A stretch of DNA of 64,000 bases from Actinoplanes xinjiangensis (GCF_003148685.1 NZ_QGGR01000035.1:1-64000); one strand, 5' to 3'; counted from the first letter of the stretch, positions 26,553-34,970 are shown. The notes: generated by a model not told the origin, from the letters alone. Numbers and translations: made by a program.

Positions 26553-26624
26553 GTCTGCGACGCTAGGCGCAGCCCGCCGCGGCGGAACAGAAGGCACTTC
26601 CAGGTGCCCATGGGGAGGGCGATG

Positions 26625-26978
26625 ATGGCGCTGATCATTCCGGACGTGCTGGAGGAGAGCTGCGCGACCCGGCAGGCGCTGGAGCGGCTGGCCTCCAAGT
26701 GGCGGGTACTGATCGTCTACGCGCTGCTGGCCGGCCCGCAACGGCACGCCGAGCTGCGCCGCCGGGTCGCCGGGATCACGCAGAAGGTGCTCACCGAGAC
26801 GCTGCGCGACATGCAGAGCGACGGTCTCGTGCTGCGGCGCGTCCTCAAGGAAGACCCGCCGCAGCACGTCGAGTACTCACTGACGGCCCTGGGCAAGACG
26901 CTGCAGGAACCGCTTGCCGCGATCTGCGCCTGGGCCCTGGAGTCAGCGGACCGGCGGCAGCCCGGGGCTGCCGGGTAG
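26625..26978 (+). CDS. HxlR-family transcriptional regulator
   Basis: The protein of about 117 residues has an N-terminal Cys (EESCATRQALERL), then KWRVLIVYALLAGPQRHAEL and GITQKVLTETLRDMQSDGLV, the conserved HxlR winged helix. It ends in EYSLTALGKTLQ. HxlR proteins sense aldehydes or oxidants, often through the N-terminal Cys. ATG 26625 is six bases after GGAGG; ATG 26622 is equally possible. It is divergent from the alpha/beta hydrolase, its probable target. Confidence 0.88.
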   Translation: MALIIPDVLEESCATRQALERLASKWRVLIVYALLAGPQRHAELRRRVAGITQKVLTETLRDMQSDGLVLRRVLKEDPPQHVEYSLTALGKTLQEPLAAICAWALESADRRQPGAAG

Positions 26979-27386
26979 CCCGGTCAGGCCCGGATACGCC
27001 GATCCGCGTGCGACCGCCGTGTCCTGCCCGTAGTGGCCGTAGATCTTGTCGTAGTAGTCGTGCTGGTCGACGAGGTCCGGGTCGTACCCCGGGCCGCCGG
27101 CGACGTGGTCCTTCGACGACGACACGTACACCTCGTCCTCGGTCACCCGGGCGATCGCCCCGACCGGGATGAACGACGACTGCGCCCCGAAACCGAGAAC
27201 GCCGCCGTGCTCCACGCGCAGGAACCGCACGTGGTTGGTCTCGTTGTCGACCAGCAGATCGGCCACCGTGCCGATCTTCTCGCCGCCACTGTCGATCACC
27301 GACCGGCCCCGCACATCCAGGGCCGGGTCGGCGACCAGCTGATTGGTGTCGCTCAGCGCCGTCAGCGTGCCGACAGGCTCTCCCAT
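26943..27386 (-). CDS. PRC-barrel domain protein
   Basis: This 147-residue protein carries an N-terminal PRC-barrel: DVRGRSVIDSGGEKIGTVADL, VDNETNHVRFLRV and SSFIPVGAIARV. A Tyr/Gly/Pro-rich tail (DYYDKIYGHYGQD) follows. PRC-barrels bind RNA or protein partners, and stand-alone actinobacterial copies are linked to stress. GGGAGG lies eight bases before ATG 27386. The 3' end overlaps the HxlR gene by 36 bases. The specific role is unknown. Confidence 0.85.
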   Translation of the reverse strand: MGEPVGTLTALSDTNQLVADPALDVRGRSVIDSGGEKIGTVADLLVDNETNHVRFLRVEHGGVLGFGAQSSFIPVGAIARVTEDEVYVSSSKDHVAGGPGYDPDLVDQHDYYDKIYGHYGQDTAVARGSAYPGLTGLPGSPGLPPVR

Positions 27387-27582
27387 CACAGTCACCTCCC
27401 TTGCCTGCGGGTTACCCCATTTCTGGGGTTTCATGCCGGGTGGCGGGTGGTCCGGCGGATGTCCCGTCCGTCAGAATCCGGCAGGACGGTGCCGCGCCGG
27501 TGTCGGATGCCGGCGTGCCCGATCGTGGAACCGGTGTGCGGCGGCCCACCGGCCGTCGCCCGTGACCAGGAGGAGACCGACC

Positions 27583-27945
27583 ATGCCGGAGTATCTGATC
27601 ACCTTCAACGACGAGTGGGTGCCCGCCCATACCGAGGAGCAGATCGCCGAGAAGGCCACGGCGGCCCGGGCGGTGATCGACGAGATGCTGGCCGCCGATG
27701 TGCTGATCTTCTCCAACGGCGCTCTCAACCGGTCCACGGCGGTGTGCAGTGTCGAATCGGCCGCCGGCGAACCACTGTTCACCGACGGTCCGTACGTGGA
27801 GACCAAGGAGCACCTCGGCGGCTTCGCCGTCGTGGACGTGCCCGACGACGAGGCGGCACGCCACTGGGCCGGCCGCCTCGCGGTCGCGCTCGACTGGCCG
27901 CAGGAGGTGCACCGGTTCCGTGGCCCGGGCGCGGCCCGGCGTTGA
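27583..27945 (+). CDS. YCII-domain protein
   Basis: The 120-residue protein has the YCII-like fold: MPEYLITFNDEW, PLFTDGPYVETKEHLGGFAVVDV and the closing PQEVHRFRGPG. The family is often linked to ECF sigma-70 factors or peroxide metabolism, but none is adjacent here. AGGAGG stands upstream of ATG 27583. Its stop abuts the stop of the convergent ALF-repeat gene with no gap. Confidence 0.85.
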   Translation: MPEYLITFNDEWVPAHTEEQIAEKATAARAVIDEMLAADVLIFSNGALNRSTAVCSVESAAGEPLFTDGPYVETKEHLGGFAVVDVPDDEAARHWAGRLAVALDWPQEVHRFRGPGAARR

Positions 27946-28965
27946 TCAGACGCCGGGGCGGGTCCACAGGGTCGCGGTGTCCTGGGCGTACCGGATCAGG
28001 GTCTGCCACCAGGTGCGCTGATCGGCGGCGTGCCTGGCCTCGGCGATCCACCCGGCGTGGACGGCCGGGGCGTCGGTGGCGAGCGCGGCCCGCAGCGGGC
28101 TCGGTGATGCGGTGGCGGTCAGCGCGGTCCTCGTCCAGGTGTCGGCGCGACCCTGCGCGTACCGTTCCCGTTCGGTCCAGATCGCCGGCTGCTTGACGGC
28201 CCGGGTGCCGACGGTCCGCCATGCGGTCACCGCGGCGATCGGCGGTGCGGTGCCCTGCCGTGCCTGCCGGTCCGCGGTGACGGCGACCCCGATGTGGTAC
28301 CGGGCCTCGTCCCACCCGGCCCACTCCCCGGCGACATACTCGGCACGGAACGCGTCGAGGTCGAGCCGGGCGGCGCTCAGCCAGCCGTGGCGCAGGAACT
28401 CGGCGACCTCGGCATCGGTCCGCACGTCGGCGGCCCGCTGCCGCACGGTGAGGTTCGGATCCCGGTGGCCCAGGTCCGCGACCAGCGCACGGTCGTCCGG
28501 GGTCACCTGGCCGGCGCCGTCGTCATACGGCCGGCCGGCGTCGTCCTGCGTGAGGGCCGCCGTGAACCCGCCGGCGGCGAACCCGGCCAGCTCGTCGTCG
28601 GTGCCGGCGGCCGCGCGCCGGGCCGCCACGTGCACCCACGGATGGGTCCGCGCCGGATACGCGGCCGCCGTCCGGTCGGCGAAGTCGAGCTGCCACGCCC
28701 GTTCCCGCGCCGCCCGGTCCGCGGCGGCGGTGTACCCGGCGGCGAGGAACGTCGTGGCGTCGCCTCCGGTCAGGGTCTGCTGTGCCGTCTCCCGGACCAC
28801 CGGCCGCGGGTCGTGGACCGACAGCCAGCGCACGAAGTCACGCTCCGTCCCGGCCGGGTCGGCCACCAGGATCGGTTTGGTCTGCGCCGCGGTCGCCGCC
28901 GCCGGCGCGACCAGGGCACTCACCGCGATCGCGGCGGCCGTCAGTAGGATTCTTCTGCGTTGCAC
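27946..28965 (-). CDS. Secreted ALF-repeat protein
   Basis: This 339-residue protein has a signal peptide (MQRRRILLTAAAIAVSALVAP). It contains several degenerate ALF repeats: HDPRPVVRETAQQTL, GGDATTFLAAGY, HRDPNLTVRQRAADV and DAEVAEFLRHGW. ALF repeats are helical, found in actinobacterial secreted proteins and of unknown function. GTG 28965 is chosen because GGGGGAG lies six to ten bases upstream and a proper signal peptide then follows. It is convergent with the YCII gene. Confidence 0.78.
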   Translation of the reverse strand: MQRRRILLTAAAIAVSALVAPAAATAAQTKPILVADPAGTERDFVRWLSVHDPRPVVRETAQQTLTGGDATTFLAAGYTAAADRAARERAWQLDFADRTAAAYPARTHPWVHVAARRAAAGTDDELAGFAAGGFTAALTQDDAGRPYDDGAGQVTPDDRALVADLGHRDPNLTVRQRAADVRTDAEVAEFLRHGWLSAARLDLDAFRAEYVAGEWAGWDEARYHIGVAVTADRQARQGTAPPIAAVTAWRTVGTRAVKQPAIWTERERYAQGRADTWTRTALTATASPSPLRAALATDAPAVHAGWIAEARHAADQRTWWQTLIRYAQDTATLWTRPGV

Positions 28966-29053
28966 CTTCGTCTCCCCCGTGAAGCCGCTCATGATGATCG
29001 ATGCGGCGGCCGCCATTGAAACATACGGCCCGGGTCGGCTCCGGAGACGGGAC

Positions 29054-29569
29054 CTAATCGATCGACAATGCGCCGATATGCGGATTCCGCTCGAATCCCG
29101 CGGCATTATCGATCAGCAGTCCGCGACCGTATTCGACGAATGAGGCGAACGCATTCACCAACTCCGACCGCGTCGTCCGCGCCTTCACCCGCTCCCGGTG
29201 ATAGAGGCGACCCGGCTCGGAGCACGCCTCGGCGTACACCACCTCGACGGCCTCCGCGCCGACCGGACGCAGCTCGACGCGGTCGGCCGACTCGGTGAAG
29301 GTCAAGGAACCCGGTCCGCCGGCACGGAGGTCTTTCAGCGACAGCGCCAGTACCGCAAGGAAGTCGAAGAGCGGAACCATAGACCGCGGCCCCATCACCA
29401 CCGCGTCGCCGACACTGAAGGTCACCCGCGACGGAAAATGGCAGTAGCGCAGGTCGGCGGCTTCGAATTCCGCCGGATCCTCGCTATGCCAAGGCACCGA
29501 CCGGACCGCCGCGGGGAACGCGAAATCCACGTCGTCGATGACGAGGACGACCGCATCGGAATACGTCAC
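29054..29569 (-). CDS. Hypothetical protein coupled to SRPBCC gene
   Basis: The 171-residue protein is not recognised. It appears cytosolic and mixed alpha/beta, with conserved-looking stretches VVLVIDDVDFAFP, CHFPSRVTFSVGDAV and SELVNAFASFVEYG. It has neither signal peptide nor membrane segment. The GTG start at 29569 overlaps the stop of the SRPBCC gene as GTGA, so the two are translated together. Size and acidity resemble small immunity-type proteins, but no toxin gene is next to it and I do not claim that role. Confidence 0.65.
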   Translation of the reverse strand: MTYSDAVVLVIDDVDFAFPAAVRSVPWHSEDPAEFEAADLRYCHFPSRVTFSVGDAVVMGPRSMVPLFDFLAVLALSLKDLRAGGPGSLTFTESADRVELRPVGAEAVEVVYAEACSEPGRLYHRERVKARTTRSELVNAFASFVEYGRGLLIDNAAGFERNPHIGALSID

Positions 29570-30027
29570 GGTCGATCTGACGGAGACGGCGACTGCGCGA
29601 CGGCGGCGAGCCGGTCGATGGAGGCCAGCAGTGTGTCGCCGGTGTTGGCCTCGGCGCGCGCGATGCGGTTCTCGTCGGTGAGGCCGGTCCAGTCGTAGGT
29701 GTGGGTGACCCGGGTGCGGGTCGGACCGAGCGGTTCGAGTTCCCACCGCCACAGATGTCCCGGGGTGTCCTTACCGACCTCGGACGGTTTCCAGGCGATG
29801 AGCCGGCCCTCGGCGAACTCGACGACGTGGTTCTCCCGCAGGTCGCCGGTGCTGATCGTCATGACGAACACGTCGCCGACGGCGTGCACCCGCTGGCCGG
29901 CGGCGGCCGCGGTCAGGTTGGCGTTGCCGTCCCAGCCGGGCTGCGACGACGGGTCGGCGATGAGTTCGAAGATCCGTTCGGCGGGTGCCTCGACGTCCCG
30001 GACGGCGCTGACGATTCGCTTGCTCAT
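29566..30027 (-). CDS. SRPBCC-family protein (polyketide cyclase/dehydrase-like)
   Basis: The 153-residue START-like protein has VSAVRDVEAPAERIFELIADP at the start, GQRVHAVGDVFVM in the middle and GHLWRWELEPLGPTRTRVTHTYDW near the end. The helix-grip fold binds hydrophobic ligands or lipids. No enzyme neighbours indicate the ligand. ATG 30027 is chosen. It is first in a two-gene unit with the hypothetical protein downstream. Confidence 0.85.
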   Translation of the reverse strand: MSKRIVSAVRDVEAPAERIFELIADPSSQPGWDGNANLTAAAAGQRVHAVGDVFVMTISTGDLRENHVVEFAEGRLIAWKPSEVGKDTPGHLWRWELEPLGPTRTRVTHTYDWTGLTDENRIARAEANTGDTLLASIDRLAAVAQSPSPSDRP

Positions 30028-30120
30028 ACGCTCATCGAAGCATTCCGGGGCCGGCGGCGGGAACGGCCCCCGGGCACGATCATCGGGGTGCCGGTCTCCG
30101 GATCGGGCGATGACCCGGCT

Positions 30121-30154
30121 GGGCGGCCCGGCCACCGCGGTGGCCGGGCCGCCC
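30121..30154 (-). terminator. 34-base perfect palindrome, terminator
   Basis: GGGCGGCCCGGCCACC and its exact reverse complement are separated by two bases. It lies 36 bases past the stop of the 30190-30849 gene (minus strand) and ahead of the SRPBCC gene. Position fits a terminator; the very tight loop could also extrude as a cruciform. Confidence 0.7.
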
Positions 30155-30189
30155 AACCGTCGGCACCGGCGCCGTCGGCCTCCCGACCG

Positions 30190-30849
30190 TCAGCAGGCCC
30201 GGACCGGGACGACCGGGGTGTACCTCTCCTCGGTCGTCTCGCCGTCGGCGCCGTTGAACACCACATCGCCGACGCCGTAGCCCGGCTGCAACTGCCACCG
30301 GTAGCTGCCACCGGTGACGCCAGCCAGCGGGGTCACCCCCTCGACCTCGGCCCAGGACCAGTCGGTGCCGGTCGAGCGGTAGAGCACGTCGTTCTCGATC
30401 ATGTAGTCGGCGCCGAAGCCGCCGCCGATCGCCGGCACCGCGAACCCGGTCCTCGGGTCGGCGTCGGTGTCGATGAAGACGTGCCGGTAGCCGAACTTCT
30501 CCGGGTAGGTCGCCTTGAAGATCACCGCCCGCCCGGTGGAGCACGCCGCGTAGTCGGTGATCGGCTTGCCGGGTGTCACGGCGGCCGGCCTGGCCGACCG
30601 GCGCGGGGTGGACGGGGACAGCCGGGCGGGCCGGGGCGAGGGCCGGGAGGCGGAGACCGACGGGCCCTCGAACGAGGGTGGGAGCACCGGTGGGAAGCCC
30701 TCGGCGACCTGCACGGGCGCTGTCTGCGGGGCGCCGGTGTCGCCGGCCACGGCCCGGTAGACCACGGCCAGGCCGGCGACGACGAGCGCGAGCACTCCCC
30801 CGGCCACGGCGAGTGGCCACTTCGAGCGGGGCGCACCGTCAGCACTCAC
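30190..30849 (-). CDS. Membrane-anchored protein with extracellular beta domain
   Basis: The protein of about 219 residues has a short N-terminus, one transmembrane helix (PLAVAGGVLALVVAGLAVVY), a Pro/Ser-rich linker and a C-terminal domain with YRHVFIDTDADPRTG, GADYMIENDVLYRSTG and DWSWAEVEG. That domain recalls carbohydrate-binding or DOMON-like modules of secreted actinobacterial proteins; the family is not certain. GTG 30849 with GGAG upstream is chosen; an open frame to 30981 is discounted. It is divergent from the CAP-domain gene. Confidence 0.7.
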   Translation of the reverse strand: MSADGAPRSKWPLAVAGGVLALVVAGLAVVYRAVAGDTGAPQTAPVQVAEGFPPVLPPSFEGPSVSASRPSPRPARLSPSTPRRSARPAAVTPGKPITDYAACSTGRAVIFKATYPEKFGYRHVFIDTDADPRTGFAVPAIGGGFGADYMIENDVLYRSTGTDWSWAEVEGVTPLAGVTGGSYRWQLQPGYGVGDVVFNGADGETTEERYTPVVPVRAC

Positions 30850-30902
30850 GGTAACTCCAAATTGTCTTAAATAAGCTTCGATGTCCGACGGCACGGTACA
30901 CC

Positions 30903-30914
30903 GGGAACGTTCCC
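30903..30914. promoter_or_regulatory. GGGAACGTTCCC palindrome in divergent gap
   Basis: A perfect 12-base palindrome lies between the anchored protein (start 30849) and the CAP gene, just before the structured element. It could be an operator for either promoter. Confidence 0.4.
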
Positions 30915-30935
30915 AATCGATATTCGGTCCCCGAT

Positions 30936-31020
30936 TCACCGCAACCGGACGGAGACCATCACGCACCGTGTTGGCGATCACCGCTGCGGGGCGGCGGGCC
31001 GAAGGGAATGGTGCGCCCGT
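30936..31020 (+). ncRNA. Candidate structured RNA leader, copy A
   Basis: The sequence aligns with 38043-38126 over about 85 bases. Outer stem: CGCACCGT (30962-30969) with ATGGTGCG (31008-31015), one G-U pair. One base later, the inner stem TTGGC (30971-30975) pairs with GCCGA (30998-31002), one U-G pair, and AGGGA is left on the 3' side. Upstream TCACCGCAACC and ACCATC are also conserved. G-U pairs work only on the + strand, towards the CAP gene that starts about 40 bases later. No known riboswitch class recognised. Confidence 0.55.
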
Positions 31021-31058
31021 CGGACAGCCGGGTTCCGTACCTTCGAAAGGGTCTGCTC

Positions 31059-31550
31059 TTGCGCCAGCTTCTTCGCCGCCTCGCCGTGACCGCCCTCCTC
31101 GCCCCCGCCGCCGCCGGCGCCATGACGATGATCGCGACGCCGGCCGAGGCAGCCCCGGCGAAGACCTCGGAGCAGGCGCTGCAGACCGAGGTCAACCGGC
31201 TCACCAACGTCGAGCGCACCAAGCGCGGCTGCGGTGCCCTCAAGGTGAACGCGCAGCTGACCGCCGCGGCCCGGGGGCACAGCGCGTGGATGGCCAGGAC
31301 CGGCACGTTCTCGCACACCGGCAGCGCCGGCTCGTCGTTCGTCGCCCGCGCCAAGGCCACCGGGTACGGCCAGCCGTCGGCCGAGAACATCGCGTGGGGC
31401 TACCAGAGCGCCGCGTCGGTGGTGCAGGGCTGGATGAACAGCCCGGGACACCGCGCCAACATCCTCAACTGCAAGTCGAAGTCGGTCGGCGTCGGCGCGG
31501 TCTACTCCGCGAACGGCACTCCGTACTACACCCAGGACTTCGGGTACTGA
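31059..31550 (+). CDS. Secreted CAP-domain (SCP/PR-1) protein
   Basis: The 163-residue protein has a signal peptide (MRQLLRRLAVTALLAPAAAG, cleavage near PAEA/APA) and a CAP domain: EVNRLTNVERTKRGCG, AARGHSAWMARTG, FSHTGSAGSSF, SAENIAWGY and NSPGHRANILN. The family is extracellular and of varied or unknown activity. A TTG start at 31059 is preferred because GAAAGGG lies seven bases upstream and it yields a normal signal peptide. ATG 31008 in the same frame falls inside the structured leader element. A strong terminator follows. Confidence 0.87.
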   Translation: MRQLLRRLAVTALLAPAAAGAMTMIATPAEAAPAKTSEQALQTEVNRLTNVERTKRGCGALKVNAQLTAAARGHSAWMARTGTFSHTGSAGSSFVARAKATGYGQPSAENIAWGYQSAASVVQGWMNSPGHRANILNCKSKSVGVGAVYSANGTPYYTQDFGY

Positions 31551-31565
31551 CGGTTACCCCGACGA

Positions 31566-31592
31566 CGCCCCGGCCGATCATCGGCCGGGGCG
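31566..31592. terminator. Bidirectional terminator after CAP gene
   Basis: CGCCCCGGCCGA pairs with TCGGCCGGGGCG (12 bp, three-base loop). It lies between the CAP stop (31550) and the convergent gene's stop (31618) and resembles the hairpin at 32551-32581. Confidence 0.85.
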
Positions 31593-31617
31593 TTCGTCGT
31601 CGTCGGCGCCGGTGTGG

Positions 31618-32475
31618 TCAGCACTCGATCGCGCGGCACACGTAGCCGGCGACGGCGCGGTCCGTGCGCTTGGTGAAGTCGCGGCCCCGGACCAGTCCGG
31701 TGACGTCCATCGCGTTGCCGGGGGAGGCGACCGGCCGCAGCGAGATCGCCATGATCGCCCCCGGCTCCTCCATCGTGATCCGCAGGGCGTATCCGTCACC
31801 GGGCTCGACCGGGACGTCCTCGACCCGGATCACGGTGTCGCGGTGGCCGGGGCTCACGTCGACGACGACACCGTCCGGGGACGGTGCCGCCCCCGAAGCC
31901 CGGAGGCTGATCGGAAGTGCGCCGCCGATGTCGCCCGCGGTGTTCACCCGGTGAAGGGTCAGCCGGATCCGGCCCGGACTGCCCTCGACGGCCCCCTCCC
32001 CCGACCGGAAGACGCGGCTCACGATGACCGCCACCGACCCGATCCGGTCGCTGGTGGCGGTGAAACGCTGAACGACGTTTCCCTTGTACCCGACGTCGAC
32101 GTCGATGTCCTCGCCGGCTGCGCCGGCCTTCTCGAGATAGTGGAACAACTGCTGCGGGTCCGGGGACCGGGCGATGCCGGACGGTACGGGCCCCGCTGTC
32201 GCGCTGGTCGTAGGCCGCGGATCCGGCTCGCCACCACGCGACAGGCGCACGATCGTCAGGGCGACGGCGACCACGAAGATCAGTCCACCGGCGAGCGCCG
32301 CGCGGCGCAGCTGACGCGGGGTCCAGCGAAACGACGGATCCGGCCCGGGCGACGGCGCCGTTCGCGACGCTGCCTCCTGGCGCCGGGCCGCACGAAAGGT
32401 GATGACGGCGAAGACGGCGGCGACAACCGACCCGATCTTGTCGAGGTGATCCAGGATGGCCGACAACAGCGACAC
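31618..32475 (-). CDS. Two-segment membrane protein of unknown function
   Basis: The 285-residue protein has a hydrophobic N-terminus (IGSVVAAVFAVITF), a basic loop RAARRQE, a second transmembrane helix (AALAGGLIFVVAVALTIV) and an extracellular C-terminal region of about 200 residues with beta character and two Cys near the end (YVCRAIEC). It starts with GTG 32475; the ribosome site is weak. The soluble region is not recognised. It lies between two similar terminators, so it is monocistronic. Confidence 0.7.
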   Translation of the reverse strand: MSLLSAILDHLDKIGSVVAAVFAVITFRAARRQEAASRTAPSPGPDPSFRWTPRQLRRAALAGGLIFVVAVALTIVRLSRGGEPDPRPTTSATAGPVPSGIARSPDPQQLFHYLEKAGAAGEDIDVDVGYKGNVVQRFTATSDRIGSVAVIVSRVFRSGEGAVEGSPGRIRLTLHRVNTAGDIGGALPISLRASGAAPSPDGVVVDVSPGHRDTVIRVEDVPVEPGDGYALRITMEEPGAIMAISLRPVASPGNAMDVTGLVRGRDFTKRTDRAVAGYVCRAIEC

Positions 32476-32550
32476 GCCGACCAGCGTAGGTGGATACCGC
32501 TAACGCGAATGCCGCTCAGGATCAGGGAGTACGGCGTCGGCGCCCACGGT

Positions 32551-32581
32551 GACGCCCCGGCCGACGGTCGGCCGGGGCGTC
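32551..32581 (-). terminator. Terminator after metalloprotease gene
   Basis: GACGCCCCGGCCGA pairs with TCGGCCGGGGCGTC (14 bp, CGG loop), seven bases past the metalloprotease stop at 32588 on the minus strand. Confidence 0.85.
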
Positions 32582-32587
32582 GCCGGA

Positions 32588-34828
32588 TCACTGCCGGATC
32601 AGGGCGATGTCGTCCAGGACCAGCGAGTAGCCGTCGGGCCGGCCCAACTGGAACTGGACCTGCCCGGCGTCGGTGGTGAGGTTCGACGTGAAGCGGTACG
32701 AATACCGCCCGGCCGTCGGGGTCAGGGCCACCACCTGGGTGAACGCGTCCGTCCAGGGGTCGTCGCTCAGTTCCACCGTCGCGATGATGTCGACGGGGCC
32801 GGAGGTGGAGGCGTCGAAGGACAGCACGTAGGTCGCGCCGGTCTCCAGCGGCAGGCCGCTCTGGCCCAGCATCGCCTCCCACGGTTCGCCCGCGCCGCCG
32901 GCCACGGTGGCGGTCAGCCGGCCGCCGGTGGTGCTGGCCGTGATGTTGTCGGAGAACCACCATCCGTCGGTGTTGTCGGTGAAGCCGCCGTTGGCCAGCA
33001 GGTTCACCGCCGGGGTCTCGGGCAGGGCGCCGGAGTACGCGAAGGCGAACACCTGGGCCCGGTTGTCGACGTTGAGCGCCTGCTGCTGCACGGCCGACCC
33101 GGCGGCGGTGGTCATCGTCATCGCCAGCCCGCTGTGCCGGTTGACCAGCATGTACCGGCCGTCGGCCACCCGCCGCGGGGTCCACTGCTGCCCGGTCGCG
33201 GTGCCGCACACCTGGAGCGTGAGCGCCTGGCCCGCGGTGGTGCTCTGGTCGTTGCCCACGCACAGGGTGCCGTCGGCGATGTTCTTCAGCTGCCAGGACG
33301 CCCCGGACGCGACCAGGCGCCACTGCTGCCGGGCGGCGGTGCCGGCGACCGCGTGCGTGACGGCCGAACCGGCGACCGCATCCGCCGGGGCGGCCAGGGT
33401 CTCCCGGTTGTTCAGTGCGCTGACGTGGTAGCCGTAGCCGTCGGACAGCGGTGCCTGGTCGGCCAGCGCGGTGAAGGTCCACCGCTGGCTGGTCGCGCCG
33501 GTGTAGACCTGCTGGTCGATCAGTGACCCGGCGGCGGTCGGCTGGGTCAGCGCCAGACCGGACAGTGAGTTCAGGACGGTGAACGACCCGTCGGCGTGCG
33601 GCAGGTACGCCCAGTGCATGCCGTCCTGGTTGGCGCAGGTGTACTGCAGGGCCCGGGTTCCGGCGGTCACCCCGCTGTAGGCGCTGTCCAGGCAGAGCAG
33701 GCTCTTGTTGTTCATGATCTGGGTGCCGGTCTGGTAGCCGAGCAGCCACTTCTGCGTCGCGGAGGCGGGGTCGGCGGTCGTCGCGTACAGGTAGCGCAGG
33801 GGGTCGGAGCCGGTGCCGGTGGCCGGGTCGATGTCGAGCGCCCTGCCGGAGGCCACGTTGCGGATCGTGTAGGCCAGGCCCGGACGCGGGTAGTGGGCGT
33901 TGTCGACGCTCGTGCCGGCCCGCAGGTACACGCTGTTGGCGGTGTTCCAGCGGGTCGCGAGGTAGCTGCCGGCGGGCGGGGCGACGTTGAAGTAGTCGTC
34001 GGCGGCGCAGTCGGGCAGGCGTTCGGCGTCCCACTCGGTGCAGTCGTAGGTCGGTATCCCGCCGTAGCACATCATGTCGAAACGCTGGCTGCAGTGACCA
34101 CCGCCGGTGGTGGCGTGCGGAGCCGACGGCTGGACCGCGCCGAACGTGTGCCCGAGTTCGTGGGCGATCGCGTTGGCGCCCCAGCAGCCGGCGTCGACCC
34201 GGGCGAAGGCGATGCTGGTGTTGTTGAGGTTGGTCGCGCCGGGTGAGTCGTCGTTGTACCGCTCGCCGACACCGCAGACGCTCGTGCCCTCGGTGAGCAT
34301 CATGTACTTGCGGTCGGTGCGGGTGTAACCGAGCGCCCTGACCGCGGCGGTGCTGGTGGCGAAGGTGGCCAGCGCACCGGCCGGGACGACGACGTTACGG
34401 ACCACGGCCTGGCAGGAGCCGCCGGAGGTCTCGGTGAGGAAGCGGATGTGCCGGCTGCGACCGCCGCGGGCGGCACCGTCGTTCCAGGCCGCGTCGGCCT
34501 GGATCAGCCAGCCCTGGATGATCGGCTGCAGGGCGGTGTAGCGGTTGGTCATGGTGGCTTCGCGGACGTAGAGCACCTCGACCCGGGGCCCGTCGGTGCC
34601 GTCGCAGGTGAAGCCGGTGAACGGTCCGCCGGTCAGCGCCCGGGTGCCGGCCCCGGGAATCGAGGCGGCCCGCGGCCCGGTGTAGGTGCCGGGCGGGTCC
34701 GCTCCGGGGAAGACGTCGTATTCCGCGGTGGGCCGCGGCGGTTCGGCGGCCGCGGCGGTGGACGGCACGCCGAGGCCGGAGATCATCAGCAGGACAGCGG
34801 CGGACAGGACCGATTTTCGTAAGCGCAT
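32588..34828 (-). CDS. Secreted zinc metalloprotease with ricin-type lectin and CBM-like domains
   Basis: The 746-residue protein has a signal peptide (MRLRKSVLSAAVLLMISGLG, then PSTAAAA). Its catalytic domain contains AHELGHTFGAVQ near residue 222, followed by FDMMCYGG (a Met-turn-like element). Two ricin-type beta-trefoil regions come next (LDIDPATG, QKWLLGYQ, GLALTQPTAAG, GRYMLVNRHSGLAMTM), then a C-terminal jelly-roll resembling CBM4/9 (NLLANGGFTDNTDGWW). It is probably an extracellular protease aimed at glycosylated or polysaccharide-bound targets. An AT-rich inverted repeat sits 66-85 bases upstream. Confidence 0.88.
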   Translation of the reverse strand: MRLRKSVLSAAVLLMISGLGVPSTAAAAEPPRPTAEYDVFPGADPPGTYTGPRAASIPGAGTRALTGGPFTGFTCDGTDGPRVEVLYVREATMTNRYTALQPIIQGWLIQADAAWNDGAARGGRSRHIRFLTETSGGSCQAVVRNVVVPAGALATFATSTAAVRALGYTRTDRKYMMLTEGTSVCGVGERYNDDSPGATNLNNTSIAFARVDAGCWGANAIAHELGHTFGAVQPSAPHATTGGGHCSQRFDMMCYGGIPTYDCTEWDAERLPDCAADDYFNVAPPAGSYLATRWNTANSVYLRAGTSVDNAHYPRPGLAYTIRNVASGRALDIDPATGTGSDPLRYLYATTADPASATQKWLLGYQTGTQIMNNKSLLCLDSAYSGVTAGTRALQYTCANQDGMHWAYLPHADGSFTVLNSLSGLALTQPTAAGSLIDQQVYTGATSQRWTFTALADQAPLSDGYGYHVSALNNRETLAAPADAVAGSAVTHAVAGTAARQQWRLVASGASWQLKNIADGTLCVGNDQSTTAGQALTLQVCGTATGQQWTPRRVADGRYMLVNRHSGLAMTMTTAAGSAVQQQALNVDNRAQVFAFAYSGALPETPAVNLLANGGFTDNTDGWWFSDNITASTTGGRLTATVAGGAGEPWEAMLGQSGLPLETGATYVLSFDASTSGPVDIIATVELSDDPWTDAFTQVVALTPTAGRYSYRFTSNLTTDAGQVQFQLGRPDGYSLVLDDIALIRQ

Positions 34829-34893
34829 GCTCTCGCCTTCACGTCACCCACCCCCGTCAGGTGGCGCCGCGAAGATACCGGTCCGGCACTCAC

Positions 34894-34913
34894 ATATCTA
34901 GATCTGGAGATAT
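34894..34913. promoter_or_regulatory. ATATCT-N8-AGATAT repeat upstream of metalloprotease
   Basis: A striking AT-rich inverted repeat in very GC-rich surroundings, 66-85 bases upstream of the metalloprotease start. PadR-type repressors bind sites of similar look, but no such regulator is adjacent. Confidence 0.5.
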
Positions 34914-34932
34914 ATTGCCGTCCGAAATGGAG

Positions 34933-34962
34933 CGGGCCGGAGCGGCGACCCGCTCCGGCCCG
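34933..34962 (-). terminator. Terminator after pntB
   Basis: CGGGCCGGAGCGG pairs with CCGCTCCGGCCCG (13 bp, four-base loop) just past the pntB stop at 34971 on the minus strand. Confidence 0.85.
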
Positions 34963-34970
34963 TTCGGCTC

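Noticed and set aside
29054-29569. Immunity protein of a toxin pair
   Set aside because: Size alone suggested it; there is no toxin-like neighbour and the gene is coupled to an SRPBCC gene.
30936-31020. GCCGAAGG in the structured element suggested a glycine riboswitch
   Set aside because: The rest of the glycine aptamer (including the CTCAGGC region) is absent, and the pairing geometry differs. Classes for c-di-GMP, c-di-AMP, cobalamin and TPP also did not fit by eye.
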